Source of the DNA: Deroplatys truncata
Taxonomy: Eukaryota > Arthropoda > Insecta > Mantodea > Mantidae
Direction: 5' to 3'
Length of the DNA stretch: 64,000 bases
Assembly: GCA_030765065.1 (NCBI GenBank)
Contig: CM060975.1
Location: 201,476,007-201,540,006 of the forward strand
A model generated the notes under the pieces. The model was not told the DNA's origin. It did no database searches and worked only from the letters and a program-made list of their open reading frames with translations. Made by a program: the position numbers and the translations under genes. Shown here piece after piece: positions 33,957-46,078 of this stretch (the first letter of the stretch is position 1; every line of letters starts with the position of its first letter).

Positions 33957-36209
33957 AAAGGCGTTTCAATTCAAATTAATTTATTTAAGCATAGTCAATG
34001 CGTAGAATGCCACAAATTATTCATTATAAAACATTCCTTGAAATACAACTATCGTTATAAACAGCAGTTGGTACAAAAGTACAGCAGATAATTACTAGAA
34101 AAGTTAAATGCTGCCCATTCTAGAATGCGTTAAAACAAAGCATTCCCCCAGAGTAATGAATTCTTTATAGTAAAAGTAAAGGAAACGAAGTAAGGATTTA
34201 ATACATATCTAAATGAAACTAGCAATTCTTGCAGCCCAGAAAGCACTGGATATGTTCACATTCAAATCTAAGAAATGTTAATAAGCTAAAATTGAAAAAC
34301 ATTTAAGTATTTTGCTTTGCCCTCCTCACACAATGTTCGCCATTTTAATACGATTTAGCATGTGCTGATATTTCAATGTGTACTCGCTTCAAAAAATTTA
34401 ACTGCCACTCCACATACAATAAAGGAATTTTGAATGTATGTAATACTTTATACAAGTCCGAAAAGTGTGGAGGCGACTGCTCCAAGAAACAAAGCTCCAG
34501 CAGTCCTTCACTCGACGCCGAAAACTAAGTCAGTCGCACTCTTTCTTCTTGGTCGAAGCGTGTGTTTTTTTCCGGATGGAGGAGAAATTATTTAATCACT
34601 AGCCCCAGTCCCGGTGGGAGTCGGCACTGAGAGTGTGGGGCTCGCCAATAATCGGCATACCCACTAAAAACTCCTCCACCGGAAGGAATTCAGGAGTGAA
34701 AATGAGGCTGTACCGCTGTTGCACCGGCGTAGTAGGGATATATGATGGCCGGCCACTAGGGCCTAAGCCAGGTAAAGGTAAGTTGCCAGGACGCAAGCTT
34801 TGACCGAGGCCCTACTTGCGTCCATGGGAATTCAGGGTGAGACGGTGTAGGAAGTTTGTGTGAATGGATGTTTGCATTGAAGCGTGGTTATTTGTGCTTC
34901 CGACGTCCTCGATAGTGAGTAGTCGGAGCATCCTATGTGGGCCCCCATGGGAGCTCGTCTTGATGCTGTGGAAGTCTGTTGGGTAGAACGGCATCCAGCG
35001 TCATCTGGAGGCCTGATGAGCCTTCTGACGTTCAAGTAATGCTCATCGAAGAGTTTGGCATTGTAATTCGGCTAAGAAGTGTTGGTATTAGTTTTGCTAC
35101 GATGACTATGTAACCGTGGTCCTCTTGAAGTGGGTGAGTACCTCCTCCAGGAGGGCCAGTTCAGTAGAGATGTTTAGTAACTCTGCCTGCACATCCTCCA
35201 GCTTCTGCAGAATCTCAGGCGAGGGTTCTGTTGTATTGCTGCTTGCGACGTTTTCAGGCGTGTCTGCTACTGCAGGATGCCCGTTCTGCTCGACGCAGTC
35301 ATGCTGCCGTGAAGGATTGTTGGCCTGCGAGGATGTAGCGGACAACAAGCTTGCCCGGTGAAGTGTTCGTGTCTCCAGCAGGTTGCACAGAAGCGGTGGC
35401 GACGCGTTAAATCGTGCTGCTGGCAGACAGGCGTCAAATTAGGTGCTCCACAGTAGTGGCACCGTGGCTGAGCAGTACATTCTACCTTGCTGTGCCCGTA
35501 AAGGCAGCAGCGTCAGCAGGGGGCCGTCCACGTTGAGCGGCTCGGTTCGATTCTTAAGCTCTTGCCCAAGAACTGCAGGCCGTCGGAGAGGGCACCGTCG
35601 TAGTGAGCCTTTTCCCGAAAGAAAGGGCGCACGAGCGGCGTTGGGCCCTTCCGTAATATAATCCTTGTAGCCTTCAAAGCTGATGGCCGAAGCTGTTATA
35701 CGCAGCTTAGGATGGTCTGCGTCGGCAGTTGCTGGCGAACGTCCGCAATCACAGCTCTGGGTTTGGCCTTCACCAGCGGAAGCGGCGTCGAGAGGTACTC
35801 TGTCGTCCGGGACTTCAGAGTGATGCGGCGTTGGCGGCGAGCTGGCAGTGCCAGCTGCGGCGGTGGGTTCGTCGATTGCCGTGTCTGATTCGTTGGCGGA
35901 TCTCTGCTGCTGCAGCTCTGCGATGTCTTCTACCCATGGTGAGAGAAGCTCCTGTCGCTCGAGGGGCACCGGGAAGATCAGCTGATGATGACGTCGACAT
36001 TGCTTGAGCGCTATCTATGCTGGCGGAGAGGGCGCAGCCTGGCGAGTGCTGGTGGTATCTGGTGCAGCCTATTACTGATTTGATATTCGGGCTGCCGATC
36101 TGGTTACGAGCAGGGGTCGAAAATTGTACTCCATCATTCGAAAGTCATTAAGTAACTGCGGCCGTCTCTGCTAGAACACCTACTCCTTAGAAGAGCCATA
36201 ATTGACTCA
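33957..36209 (-). repeat. Gypsy 3' LTR, split by a gag-like segment
   Basis: LTR parts are 36,209-35,953 and 34,564-33,957 in minus-strand order, about 0.86 kb together. They match 48,443-48,962 and 46,448-46,079 of the 5' LTR. The LTR starts TGAG and ends near GAATGTTAC. The segment 34,565-35,952 has no counterpart in the 5' LTR. Confidence 0.8.
34565..35952 (-). mobile_element. 1.39-kb gag-like insertion in the 3' LTR
   Basis: Present in the 3' LTR only. The flanking TGT on both sides is a possible 3-bp target duplication, and the 3' end on the minus strand is A-rich (GGAAAAAAACA). It is GC-rich, unlike the surroundings. The minus frame 35,969-35,439 (176 codons) contains RITASAISFEGYKDYITEG. 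After a frame change it contains a CCHC knuckle, C-x2-C-x4-H-x4-C with a stop inside (~35,520-35,480), then a second Cys/His cluster CHYCGAPNLTPVCQQH. Last comes a coiled coil (35,240-35,106, LQKLEDVQAELLNISTELAL). This is gag/ORF1-like; there is no reverse transcriptase, so the parent family is unknown. Confidence 0.6.
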
Positions 36210-36665
36210 AAACTCCCCCTGCCAGCAGGAAGAGGCGCCATCGTGAACAACTGCAGATGACGCTGGTCCGGTGGCCCCGAGCGACGAGCATGGGAAATAA
36301 ACAAGCAGAATCAGCTCATGTCAAAGGAAGCGACCAGCACAAAAAGGGAAAATGAGTCCATAGTACACAAAAAAGCAGAAAAACTGCAAATGGCAACAAT
36401 AAATATCAAATTCAGGCAAGAAGGCGAAGCAATTAGCACATATTTATGCATATCAGTAGCAATGAAAATAATAAATTAACAAGTACAAAGAGAACATGTA
36501 AAAGCTGTATAACAAAAATAAACTATATAATAGGAACAAGAGATAAAACATAAGCGCGCTACAAACACTCTAAAGTTAGTTAGCAACTACCATAAATATA
36601 ACTACACGTGCAGTACAAATAAGTAATAGAACAATAAACACAACCGGTTGCAATCACTAATTACA

Positions 36666-38887
36666 CTAATTAACTGTGGGTCCACAAATAAGGACTGTGA
36701 ACAGGATTTTAGACAGGAAGAGAAAAAGAAAACGCAAAGAAAAGCGACCTCGACGACACAAAAAAGGAAGAAGATGGTTTGGCATGGATCGGAAAGGAAA
36801 AGTCCTTGGAGGTACCGGGGTCCTACAAAACAAAACCTCGCAGGAACTGCAAGGAAAACGAAACTGGCCATGCCAAAGACGAGCGTATCGAATGAAAAGA
36901 CTCGAATCGTGGCTGAAGCGACTCCGAAGTGGCAAAACGTAACTGCGAAGCGTGAGCTGTAGTGAATTTATCAGAAATGTAATGGCGAAGTCGGAGGAGA
37001 CATTGTTGACTATTTGAACAATCCGAAAAGGACCAAAATAACGGGGAACAACTTTACGAGTAAGATGACGTGATACATCACTAACAGGATAATTTCGCAG
37101 CAATACCAAATCACCTTTAAAAGGAGCTGGAAGACGCGATTGATTATAACGAGCTTCTCGCCGATCCCTGCAAAGCTGACGAAATGTGTCATGCCAAAGA
37201 TTGATTGAAGGCACTGAATCTTGAGATTCCGGAAGTAAATCATGCAAACGCCAAAAATTAATCATTGGATAAGCTGGCAAAATGCGAAACACGAGATGAA
37301 ACGGAACGTATTGATGAGATTCATGAGTCGCCAGATTAAGCGCCAACTGAAAAACAGGCAGACGCGTATCCCAAAGACGAAGATCATCTGAATGAAAGGC
37401 GATCAGCGTGCTTTTAAGATTGCGGTTAACACGTTCAGCTAATACCGGCTGCGGATAATGAGACTATGAACGAACTCCACACTATGTTCGAAAAGAAAGG
37501 TACGAAGGAATCTTGCTCGAAAATATTATGTGTTGTCGGATACAATTGTCTGCGGTAACCCCAATGATGTAAAGATACCAGACAAAACATTAATAGCATT
37601 AAATGCTGTAGATGCACTAACTGGTACTAGCCAAATAAATTTCGTAAACGCATAAGTAAACGTTGCTCCGAAAGGAACGTGGTAATGATTCAATAAAGTC
37701 AAGAAAAAGACTTGCATAGGATAAGAAGCTAGACGCGCATTCAAAAGTCCAAACTGAGTGGAATGTGGTGGCTTAGGGCGACAACAGACGAAATAATTAC
37801 ACACAAAGTGCAAAATATCCCGGTACATATGCTTCCATACAAAATAACGGCGAATCTAAGACTTGGTTTTATAAACTCCCAAATAAGCTCCAAATTGCGA
37901 TGTATGAAAATAATTCAAAACTATTGGAATAAGAGTTAGTGGTAAGACAATATGTAACGGTTCGATTTTGGCAAGCGCGTGAGTAATAAGTCATCACGAA
38001 AGAGATAATTTGGAGGAAGCTGTCCGAAGCGGACCCAAATCAGGATCAGAACGTTGATGCTCAGATAATGAAGTAAAGATAGCAGGAAAATCTTCAGAAA
38101 GGGTACCGAGCATTGCATGGAAGGGAACTGTGACGAAACTGGAATAAACGGGAAGGTGCATCAGCGACGGAATTTTCACTACCGCGGTAACGTTTAACTG
38201 TAAAACTAAAGGCACTGAGGCGTACTGCCCAACGGGCCAATGTCCCAGTTCGACGCCTGTGCGATAGCACCCAGGTGATAGCCTGATTATCACATTCCAA
38301 ATCAAAATGTCGATGCTTTAAAAATTGTCGAAACTTCTCACAAGCGGATAGCACCTCCAATTCATTTATCGACAACCGTCGTTCTTGAGCAGACAATATT
38401 CTAGGAAATAAGCAATGGGGCAACGCCCTTGACTAGTATCTTGTAGTAAAACGGCACAAAGACCTACTTGAGAGGCATCCGTTTACAAAATAAACGAAAA
38501 ATATAAATCTGGCATAGCCAAAATGGGCAGATTCATTAAGGTCTGCTTCAAAAAGTCAAGCGCATATTGCTGTTTAGATGTCCACACAAAAGGAACATGT
38601 TTACGTCGTAAAGTATAAAGTGGCTCAGTAATAGTAGCTAAATTGGAAATAAATATAGAAAAAAAGAAACCATCCCAAGAAATGAAGCCAGTTGCTTCTG
38701 CGTGCGAGGTACTGAATAATTACGGATAGCTAGAGTCCTAGCCGGATCTATAAATATTCCATAAGGTGAAATTAAATGTCCGAGAAAGAATATCTGGGAC
38801 ACAGCAAATGTGACCTTGGGAGGGTGAACGGTAAGACCAGCTTGACGAAGAGCATCCAAAACTAAACTAAGATGCTGTAGGTGCATA
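36666..38887 (-). pseudogene. Gypsy pol, 3' half: RT thumb, RNase H, integrase
   Basis: Minus-strand pieces. 38,886-38,638 completes the reverse transcriptase (HLSLVLDALRQAGLTVHPPK, FFLGHLISPYGI). RNase H is at 38,423-38,094 (ELEVLSACEKFRQFLKHRHF, ECDNQAI, GSENSVADAPSR). Integrase is at 37,830-37,526 with a zinc-finger CxxC and core motifs (PMQVFFLTLLNHYHVPFG, TIVSDNT). A C-terminal GPF-type module is at 37,346-36,666 (GDLVLLRNYPVSDVSRHLTR, PRYFGPFRIVQIV). Reading frames are separated by stops and frameshifts. pol ends shortly before the polypurine tract. Confidence 0.85.
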
Positions 38888-39264
38888 CTGTCAGTGACTC
38901 AGAAGTTTAGCTTTGTCATTGTAGTTGACGTAAGCGAACCTGAGATAGTGTTGTGTTATTCTTTCCTATCGCTTTATTGTTTTACACCCTGCTCCACCTA
39001 GAGTCCTAGCCGGATCTATAAATATTCCATAAGGTGAAATTAAATGTCCGAGAAAGAATATCTGGGACACAGCAAATGTGACCTTGGGAGGGCGAACGAT
39101 AAGACCACCTTGACGAAGAGCATCCAAAACTAAACTAAGATGCTGTAGGTGCATACTGTCAGTGACTCAGAAGTTTAGCTTTGTCATTGTAGTTGACGTA
39201 AGCGAACCTGAGATAGTGTTGTGTTATTCTTTCCTATCGCTTTATTGTTTTACACCCTGCTCCA
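38730..39264. repeat. 268-bp tandem duplication across a Gypsy/DD82E junction
   Basis: Units 38,730-38,997 and 38,998-39,264 are nearly identical. Each contains 158 bp of Gypsy reverse transcriptase, the TA target and ~108 bp of the DD82E transposon end, so the duplication happened after that insertion. Offsets of TAGAGTCC (38,731 and 38,999) and of the transposon terminus (38,888 and 39,156) are both exactly 268. Confidence 0.9.
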
Positions 39265-39678
39265 AAGGTGCTTATCCTTTCTTTCCGCGACAACAAATAT
39301 TAGGCGAAGTGACATCATATTACATTATTACCGCATCAAACAAAACAATTATGATCATACTTTCAATAAGTGAACTTGTAAAGCCTGTATACATGTAAAA
39401 CAGTATATCTATAACAATATAAATGTGGAATATTATTTTACTAACCTGATTAATCCAAAGGGTGTGCAAGATCCGATGCAGATGATTCGGAGTTCGAGTC
39501 ATCGGGTGATATCCCTTTTTGATGATCAGAAGAACTGTCGTTTGCATTTGAAACAATAATCTGATCGATCAGATCAGAAACCACACGATCCTTGGACCAC
39601 TAACCATCTTCTAATTTTCTAACATGCCGGTGATATCCTACCCAGTGTTCTGCAGGTACCGCAGAGATTCCTTCGTTG

Positions 39679-42139
39679 CAGTGGCGGCTGGTGAACAAAA
39701 TAATGTGTGTGCTACAGTACCATACAATAGGTACATTTTTGTAAATGCTGTTACCTAATGGCGAATTATAAAGTCCATAAGGCACTCCTATCTACTGCAG
39801 AACTTATCAATCACTCTGCTGTTGAATCCCTCCATCTTAGAAATGATGCTCTTCTTCATGAACAACATTGCCAGAGCAGTAAGACGATCTTGCGACATGG
39901 TGCTTCTCAAGAACGTTTTAATGCGTTTTAAGCACGAAAAACATCTTTCTGGTCAGAATAGTCATTGGCGTTATGATCAACATTTTTAGCAAAGTTGTAA
40001 ATTCATAAAATGAATCTTGCAAGCTGTTATAGATTATGTATTACAATAATTGCACAGATCCATCAATATTTCTGAAGCCAGAGCTTGCATACAGAACACT
40101 GAGCTGTGTCTTTAGCATTTTCTTGTATATGTGTCCACAGCAGTTTGATGTTCGCTCTCGGGAAGGTGATTTAAAAAGCTGCCAAAATATTTACAGTTTA
40201 ACAGCTTTGCTGCATCGAGATGCCTTAAGGGCTGAAAACGACGTCTGCTTCCTCAATAATGCGATCGCACACTTCTTTGGTTTCTGTATTCAGAGACTCC
40301 ACCTTCTGACGTTTGCTCATTGGTTCAGAAGGAAATATAAATATACTGTTGGCTGCTTCTCGAATATCACATACACACAAAATGAATAAAGACACGGCAT
40401 TTTCTACTATAATTGTTCAATTGATCTAGACTGCAGCTGACTGTAAAGTAAATCATCATTAGGCATTACTCTGTGAAAGAATTTCAACCAAGAAACGAAT
40501 TTTCTATCTTCTAAATGACGCCGAAGTCCAGTTGCTTCCAGGCAAGTCTTATCATGGGCAGAATTTTCCAACCCCAAAAAGCACTGTAGCAATTCTTCCT
40601 GATTTTCATATACTACATTAACAGTTGTGGATCTAAAATTCCACCTAGTTGCAGAGCCACCAGGAACTGTTCTGTCCACCGCAGATTCTAGATTGGCTAA
40701 ACGCTGTGGGGATCTTGAGAAAATGGTAGGAAAAGCTGAAAGTTAAGAAAACATATTCTGGCAGACTTATTCTGCGAAGCTGCACGTTCCATCACTATAT
40801 TCAACTGATGTGCCTAGCAGTGAATATACTGCGTATTTGGAAACTGAGATTTGACTGGCTTGTACTCCTCCAATTGCACCACTCATTACCGAGGCACCAT
40901 CGTAAGTTTGGGCAATGAGTTTGAGGTTTGTCTCTGAATAACTCATTAAGCACTTTTAATATGCTTTCAGAAATTTTCTGCTTTTTGTCCCTCTGGATTA
41001 AAAAAAAACAAAATCTTTCATACGGAAAACCGTTTTTCTCGCATCTAAATACTATACAAGCTGTGACTGATGAGAAACATCTATGGTTTTTTAACTTGCT
41101 GGTTATGTTTCAGCTCCGCTTCTTAATATGTACTGCTTAACTGAGTCACAATAGTTATATTGCCTAAAGCACTTAAATCTAGGACATTGTTCAAATGATT
41201 TACGTTTTGTTTGTGTTTGTTGATAAGAACATTAATATGTCCTAGATCTGTCACTCCCGTCGTACTCAAAGAATCGATGTTTCCAAAGAACAAGGATGGA
41301 AAACAGAAAAGGGCATTTCTTACATGGCATCCACATATCCATGCATGATCGTAGATTTTGGGGTTAAACCGCCTAATGTAAGACTTATTTCTCCCTCTTT
41401 TTGCAGATTGCCTAATGTTTAGAGCTGGAATTTGCCTCCCTAGCTTTCACTTGGACTTTTTCCTCTAGAATCCTCCTAGAGTAAGGATAATTAATTGACC
41501 TATTTCCAGAATTCATGTTAGTGAACACAACAGGACTACTGTTGTCGGACATAACCTGAGTTTTTAAGCTGAATCAAATATTTTACCGTTTATTGTTATC
41601 GAAAACAAGTGGTAGCAATTGTATCAGCTCCACGTGTGCATCTCCGGAGAGCTTTATTCTCTCTGAGCTATGTTGCTGCAGTATAAGACCTATTGCCGTT
41701 AGTATCATGTATAGCAGCAAAGGTAATTATATCAACACCACATAGATGACGGTCGTTATACTACGACAAGCAGCAGGAATGCTTTGTGCTCCAGTCGATG
41801 CTAGCACAATTCTAGGTATAAGTAGCCAATAGAAGAGATTTCAAGTAGCACAACGATATGTCACGTGCGTAAATTGGGCTTCATTCCCGCCAATGCACTG
41901 AGGATCTGTGTAGCACCTAAAGCAGCACCGATCACATGTATGCGAGACCTGAATCACCTTTGCACAAGATGGGCAACCAATGCTTGCGCGCGGCAAATAT
42001 AAAATCGATTAAAGTTATGAAAGTAAAAGCCAATGTGCAATAATAATTGAAGATATGCTTTACACGCGATGGGGCACTATTTTCAACAAAATAACCATTG
42101 TGCTGTAGCTCTGTAGCACATATTGACGAGCCGCGCCTG
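39679..42139 (-). mobile_element. hAT transposon nested in the DD82E element
   Basis: Ends read CAGTGGCGGCTGGTG (39,679) and, inverted, CAGGCGCGGCTCGTC (42,139). A perfect 8-bp duplication CTTCGTTG flanks it at 39,671-39,678 and 42,140-42,147, the length expected for hAT. It interrupts the transposase C-terminus of the host element. Confidence 0.9.
39788..41552 (-). pseudogene. hAT transposase, ZMYM1/TTF-type, decayed
   Basis: The start is read at 41,552 (MSDNSSPVVFTNMNSGNRSI) and the stop at 39,788 after VIDKFCSR. In order: a TTF-type Cys region (WICGCHVRNALFCFPSL, ~41,330), TTGVTDLGHI, then AQTYDGASVMSGAIGGVQ (~40,910), YIHC.AHQLNIVMERAAS (~40,800), TRWNF.S (~40,650), LYSQLQSRS and the hATC dimerisation end (LAMLFMKKSI-like, ~39,860). 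Stops and small indels occur throughout. The domain order matches hAT transposases annotated as ZMYM1-like. Confidence 0.75.
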
Positions 42140-43526
42140 CTTCGTTGGTCAAACTCAATAAACGAGATAACGAAAAACCCCAGTAACATTGCGCTCCCTT
42201 ATGGAGTGCTTTGCTGTCGCCCATGCAAGCTCAAAGGGATTAAGATCGCAATTGTAAGGCGGCAGATACAGAGTGAAGTGTCTATGTGCATTGAGGCTGC
42301 GGCCAATCTTAAATACCTTTTCTCTTGCTCTGTTCGTTTCTATCAAAGATAAACGTTGATGCTTTAGCATGCTTTCTTCGCAATGAACTCCATTTTTCTG
42401 AAGCCATGACATCATGTTTACTTTAGTGTCGTATTTATTTGGGGGCTTATTGATCTGAATGGTGTGATAAGGAGCATTATCTAGAATAATTACAGATTTT
42501 CCCGGAAGATTTGGAATCAAGCGTTCACCCACCCATCGTTCCAAGTTGACACCGTTCATTTGCCCATGGTAATCACCTGTTACTGATCCTGTCTTGTAAA
42601 TCAGCAATGCTCCAGAAATAAATCCATTCTCGGAGCATACGTGAACAACAATGAGTCTGTTTCCTGCACTACCATCAGTAAGTACCCACTGTGATCCCAT
42701 CAGGTTGCCAACATTTCTTTAATGTTAAATTACTGTCCACCCCCGTTTCATCCAAATAAACGATATGCCTGCCTTGTCTTCGCTATTGCCTTAGCTCAGC
42801 TAAGTATTTGCATCTCCACTCAACAATTCTTGGCTTTTCGATTAAGATTGTTCGCTTTCCTCGGTACCTGCGCCATCTAAATCCCAATTTCAGAATAACT
42901 CTCCTTAAGGACTGTAAACCCCCCCCCCCCAAGGAAATTGCATGTTACTTGTAACCACAGAAAGAAATTTCTGCATGTCGGAGATATTTTTATTGGCGTA
43001 GAAGTCAACTATTGTCCGCCTAATAACGCAAATGTCGAAATCGCCTATATTTCTATTTCGTTCTGTATTTTGAGGTCTTGTCTTGTCTGGAGTGCGTAAA
43101 GGGCAGCCTTCTGTTCTCTTCGCACTTTCTTGTCTTATATTCGTAATCATTCCCACAGACACACCACAGTAATTTGCTGTTCTCTCATCCGCTCGTGAAA
43201 TCGGCAGAAGTAGTTGTTTCCGCTCTGCTTTCTTTTTGCATTGCTCGTTTACATGGTTTATTGTTTCGCGAGGCTCGCTGTGAATGGATTTTCCTCTTTT
43301 CCGAAAGTTAGCCATTTCACTAATGAATTACATTAATTTGACACTTGCTATGCAAGGCGTTTTAACACTGTAGCATCCACTGACACTGCCTGCAGTTAGA
43401 CTGCACTTGTTGACAATATTTTTGAACTGCTGGTGTTACACTGTCTACACCTTACGCAAGAAGCTGCCAGTCCACTGCATGCTTGCAGTTCAAGGACAAA
43501 GTCAATCTCGTGAGTCACTGACAGTA

Positions 43527-44728
43527 GTGTAGTCCGTAGAATAAATTACTAAATCGTCAAGGTAATTAAAGACAAAACGAAAGTTGAACTTATGGAATAT
43601 GCGGTCCAACAAATGGGAAAGGACCTGCGCACCAGTTGATATCCCGAAAGGGACCCTATAAAAGTGATTTAAATTCCATGGGGTAACAAAGGCCGTAATA
43701 GGTCGCGAAGAAGAATCCTTCGGAAATTGTTAGTATGCCTGATTTAAATCTAAGGTCGTGAAAACTTTAGCATCTTTAAAATAATGTGCTGCATCATATA
43801 ACTGAGACAGAGGCATAGAATCCAAAACTATATACTTATTCAGTCGATGATAATCCACTACTAAACCCATTTCGTTGTTAGGTTTAGACACAAGAAAACA
43901 CGGACTAGCGTAGGAACTGTCAGATGGTTCTATAATTCCAGCATGTAATATGCGATCAACTAAGTCTCGAAGAATACTCATTCTAGGAGGCGAAAGCTTA
44001 TATGGTGGACTACAGACCGGAGTGTTATCCAATAACTGAATTTGATAATTAAAGGCACCTACAAGCCCTATCCTATCCGTCAAAACATCAGTATAATCCG
44101 CTAACACACGTTGTAGATCCAGCCGTTGAACTTTTGATAAATGCAATACATTAATTCCCAAAGAATCCAATAATCCATCAGGAGAATGTAGAGACACAAG
44201 TTTGCGGCACCCCATGAAAATTTTGAAAACTGAAGCGGGCAAAAGGCAAAGTTAATGGCAAAGTTAGAGTAATCGAGCAATATTTGCGCGTGCCGCATGA
44301 AAGGATTCCCCAAAATTAAAGAATAAGTCAAATGAGGGACCACAGAAAAATACACGTCCCAAGAGAAGTTAATTTTAATATGTAATTTAACTCTATCGAA
44401 AGTTGTACTGGTGTTCGTGATACAGAAATAGCCGAAGCATGTTGGGGTTGAAAGAACGTGGTAATATATTCAAAAATTCTAAATTTACTAAATTTAAATC
44501 ACTGCCAGAATTTAATAAGGCGTTAGTTTCGACAGTTTGTGAACCGCAAAAAAAAACTGGAATTACTGGCAGAGAAACAAAGGTTACACCGGTAATACAG
44601 GATAATCCTCTAGGAACGCATTGTCGAGGTAATAGGCAAAACGGACGAAATTCCCTGTTTTGATTCTGACGTTTACGCCGAAAAAAATTAGCAATAGTAG
44701 GTCCTATTTTTTTTGACAAAATACACAA
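43527..44728 (-). pseudogene. Gypsy protease and reverse transcriptase, 5' half
   Basis: The protease segment 44,728-44,393 has ALLNSGSDLNLVN, where the catalytic Asp of D-S/T-G is replaced by Asn. Reverse transcriptase: 44,242-43,730 has SSYASPCFLVSKPNNEMGLV, VDYHRLNKYIVLDSMPLSQL and FTTLDLNQAY. Then 43,720-43,530 has FYRVPFGIS and the catalytic YLDDL. The frame then runs into the DD82E insertion and resumes at 38,886. Confidence 0.85.
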
Positions 44729-44739
44729 CGTGAAGCTGA

Positions 44740-45868
44740 AGTTCGCTGAAAATTACTAGAATTATCACTAGAATTTAGAAGCCGGAGGCAGGGTCAGTGA
44801 ATTAATAGTGTTCAACTGCGTGGATTTAACTAATCCACTAGGAGTATAAGTTGTACTCTAAACTTGATGCACCCAGCTAATCATGTGATGAAGGTCAGCG
44901 AAGAATATTGGTCGAGAAATGAAAGCACATTGAAGTCACGTAGGACCATTTAACCCCGAAAAAATAAGTCCACAAATTTGAAGTTCCGAATCTGGAACGC
45001 GAAATATACGTGCATATTTACGAACTCGATCAACAAATGCAATTAAAGTTTCCTGTGGTGCTTGTATAGCGCAATAATATGAAGACAAAAACGAAGAACG
45101 TATCCTAGGCTCAAAAAAGGAATGCAAAACTAAGTAATGAAGAGCTCAACACTCAACTCTGACTATAATGCCGTTTGTACTAACTATACAATTTTGCCTT
45201 CCAAAATAGTTAATAATAATTTATAAAAATCCACAGAAGTAGAAAATATCTCTGCCGAAGAATCATATAGACCACGAAAAAGATCTAAATAATCTAACGC
45301 TTGAATTGGAGAATTCACCAAAATTGGTTTAGCTGGAAGTAATTTCTGCGCTGGGTGATCTATTTTCAATGGCTAGAAGTTAAATGGGGCTAAAGTTACA
45401 GGCGAGGCTCGCGCAGACAAAGCTGATGTAGGAAAATTCGGTGTCTGAAATTCTGATTCCAAATCAAACGACTCTTTATTGGAAGAAGTTAAAGTTGTAT
45501 CATTTTGTAATAAATTTGCATATTTACGTTTAAGGACTGTCATTGTATCTGCTTCCGATGCAAGAATTGATTAAGTTTCTAGAAATTATAAACGTTCCAC
45601 ATAATGTACGTGTACGTAATGTCGAGCAACTGACGGAGAAAATGATGTCTGTTCAACTAATATATTCGTAAATTCCTGTAATTGAAAACTAGTATCTCGA
45701 ATAATTTCCGAAAGCTCAGCTTAAAAAAATTTGAAATGTTTGGCGGAACGCCTGAATTATCTTTCAATAATTTAACAAGTTGTGGCACAATTTGTACAGC
45801 AAGCCACGTAATTTTAATGCAAAGAGCAATTCTTCTTTACGTAACAAATCGAGGTTGATATTCGCCAT
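44740..45868 (-). pseudogene. Gypsy gag, broken
   Basis: The ATG at 45,868 begins MANINLDLLRKEELLFALKL. Further pieces are 45,369-45,184 (PIQALDYLDLFRGLYDSSAE) and 45,127-44,936 (SFLSSYYCAIQAPQETLIAF, DRVRKYARIFRVPD), typical of a retrotransposon capsid region. A short Cys segment (SASRCVFCQKK, ~44,720) may be the remains of the nucleocapsid finger. Multiple stops. Confidence 0.65.
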
Positions 45869-46078
45869 TTAACTATGTGCAGAACACGATTTACGAGCGA
45901 AAAACAAAGGCGACGTATGCAATGTTCATATAGGCAAGTTCGAGAAGGAACAAATTAAACATGTGCACAGCTGCAAATATAAGAAAGAAAATTAAAAAAA
46001 ATTGGAAGCAATGCAATTCCCAACAATTTCAAAATGTAGTACAATCATACAATATTCACGTCTCTGCTACCATTTTTG

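Larger units (their letters stand above)
39450..43315 (-). pseudogene. DD82E transposase gene, broken
   Basis: From the ATG at 43,315 it encodes a helix-turn-helix region (RADERTANYCGVSVGMITNI). The catalytic triad is D in VYLDETGVDSN (~42,760), D in VIILDNAPYH (~42,475) and E in NPFELAW (~42,225). I count 82 residues between the second D and the E. A frameshift at the C-run near 42,920 and stops near 42,795 and 42,700 break it. The C-terminus continues beyond the hAT insertion at 39,678-39,450 (EHWVGYHRHVRKLEDG, then an Asp/Ser-rich tail to a TAA at 39,450). Confidence 0.85.
38888..43524 (-). mobile_element. DD82E (Sailor-type) IS630-Tc1-mariner transposon
   Basis: Terminal inverted repeats begin CTGTCAGTGACTCA and stay similar for about 35 bp (left copies at 38,888 and 39,156, right end at 43,524). 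TA flanks both sides (38,886-38,887 and 43,525-43,526). Removing the element rejoins the Gypsy reverse transcriptase in frame, with the catalytic YLDDL just upstream. A hAT element is inserted in its transposase gene. From memory, a D-82-E signature defines the Sailor group. Confidence 0.85.

Noticed and set aside
35443-36007. Plus-strand open frames opposite the gag-like segment
   Set aside because: They are antisense to a frame with recognisable zinc-knuckle and coiled-coil features and owe their length to high GC.
36648-36962. Two Lys/Arg-rich plus-strand frames of 88-104 codons
   Set aside because: Antisense shadow of the Gypsy integrase C-terminus and the following pol end.
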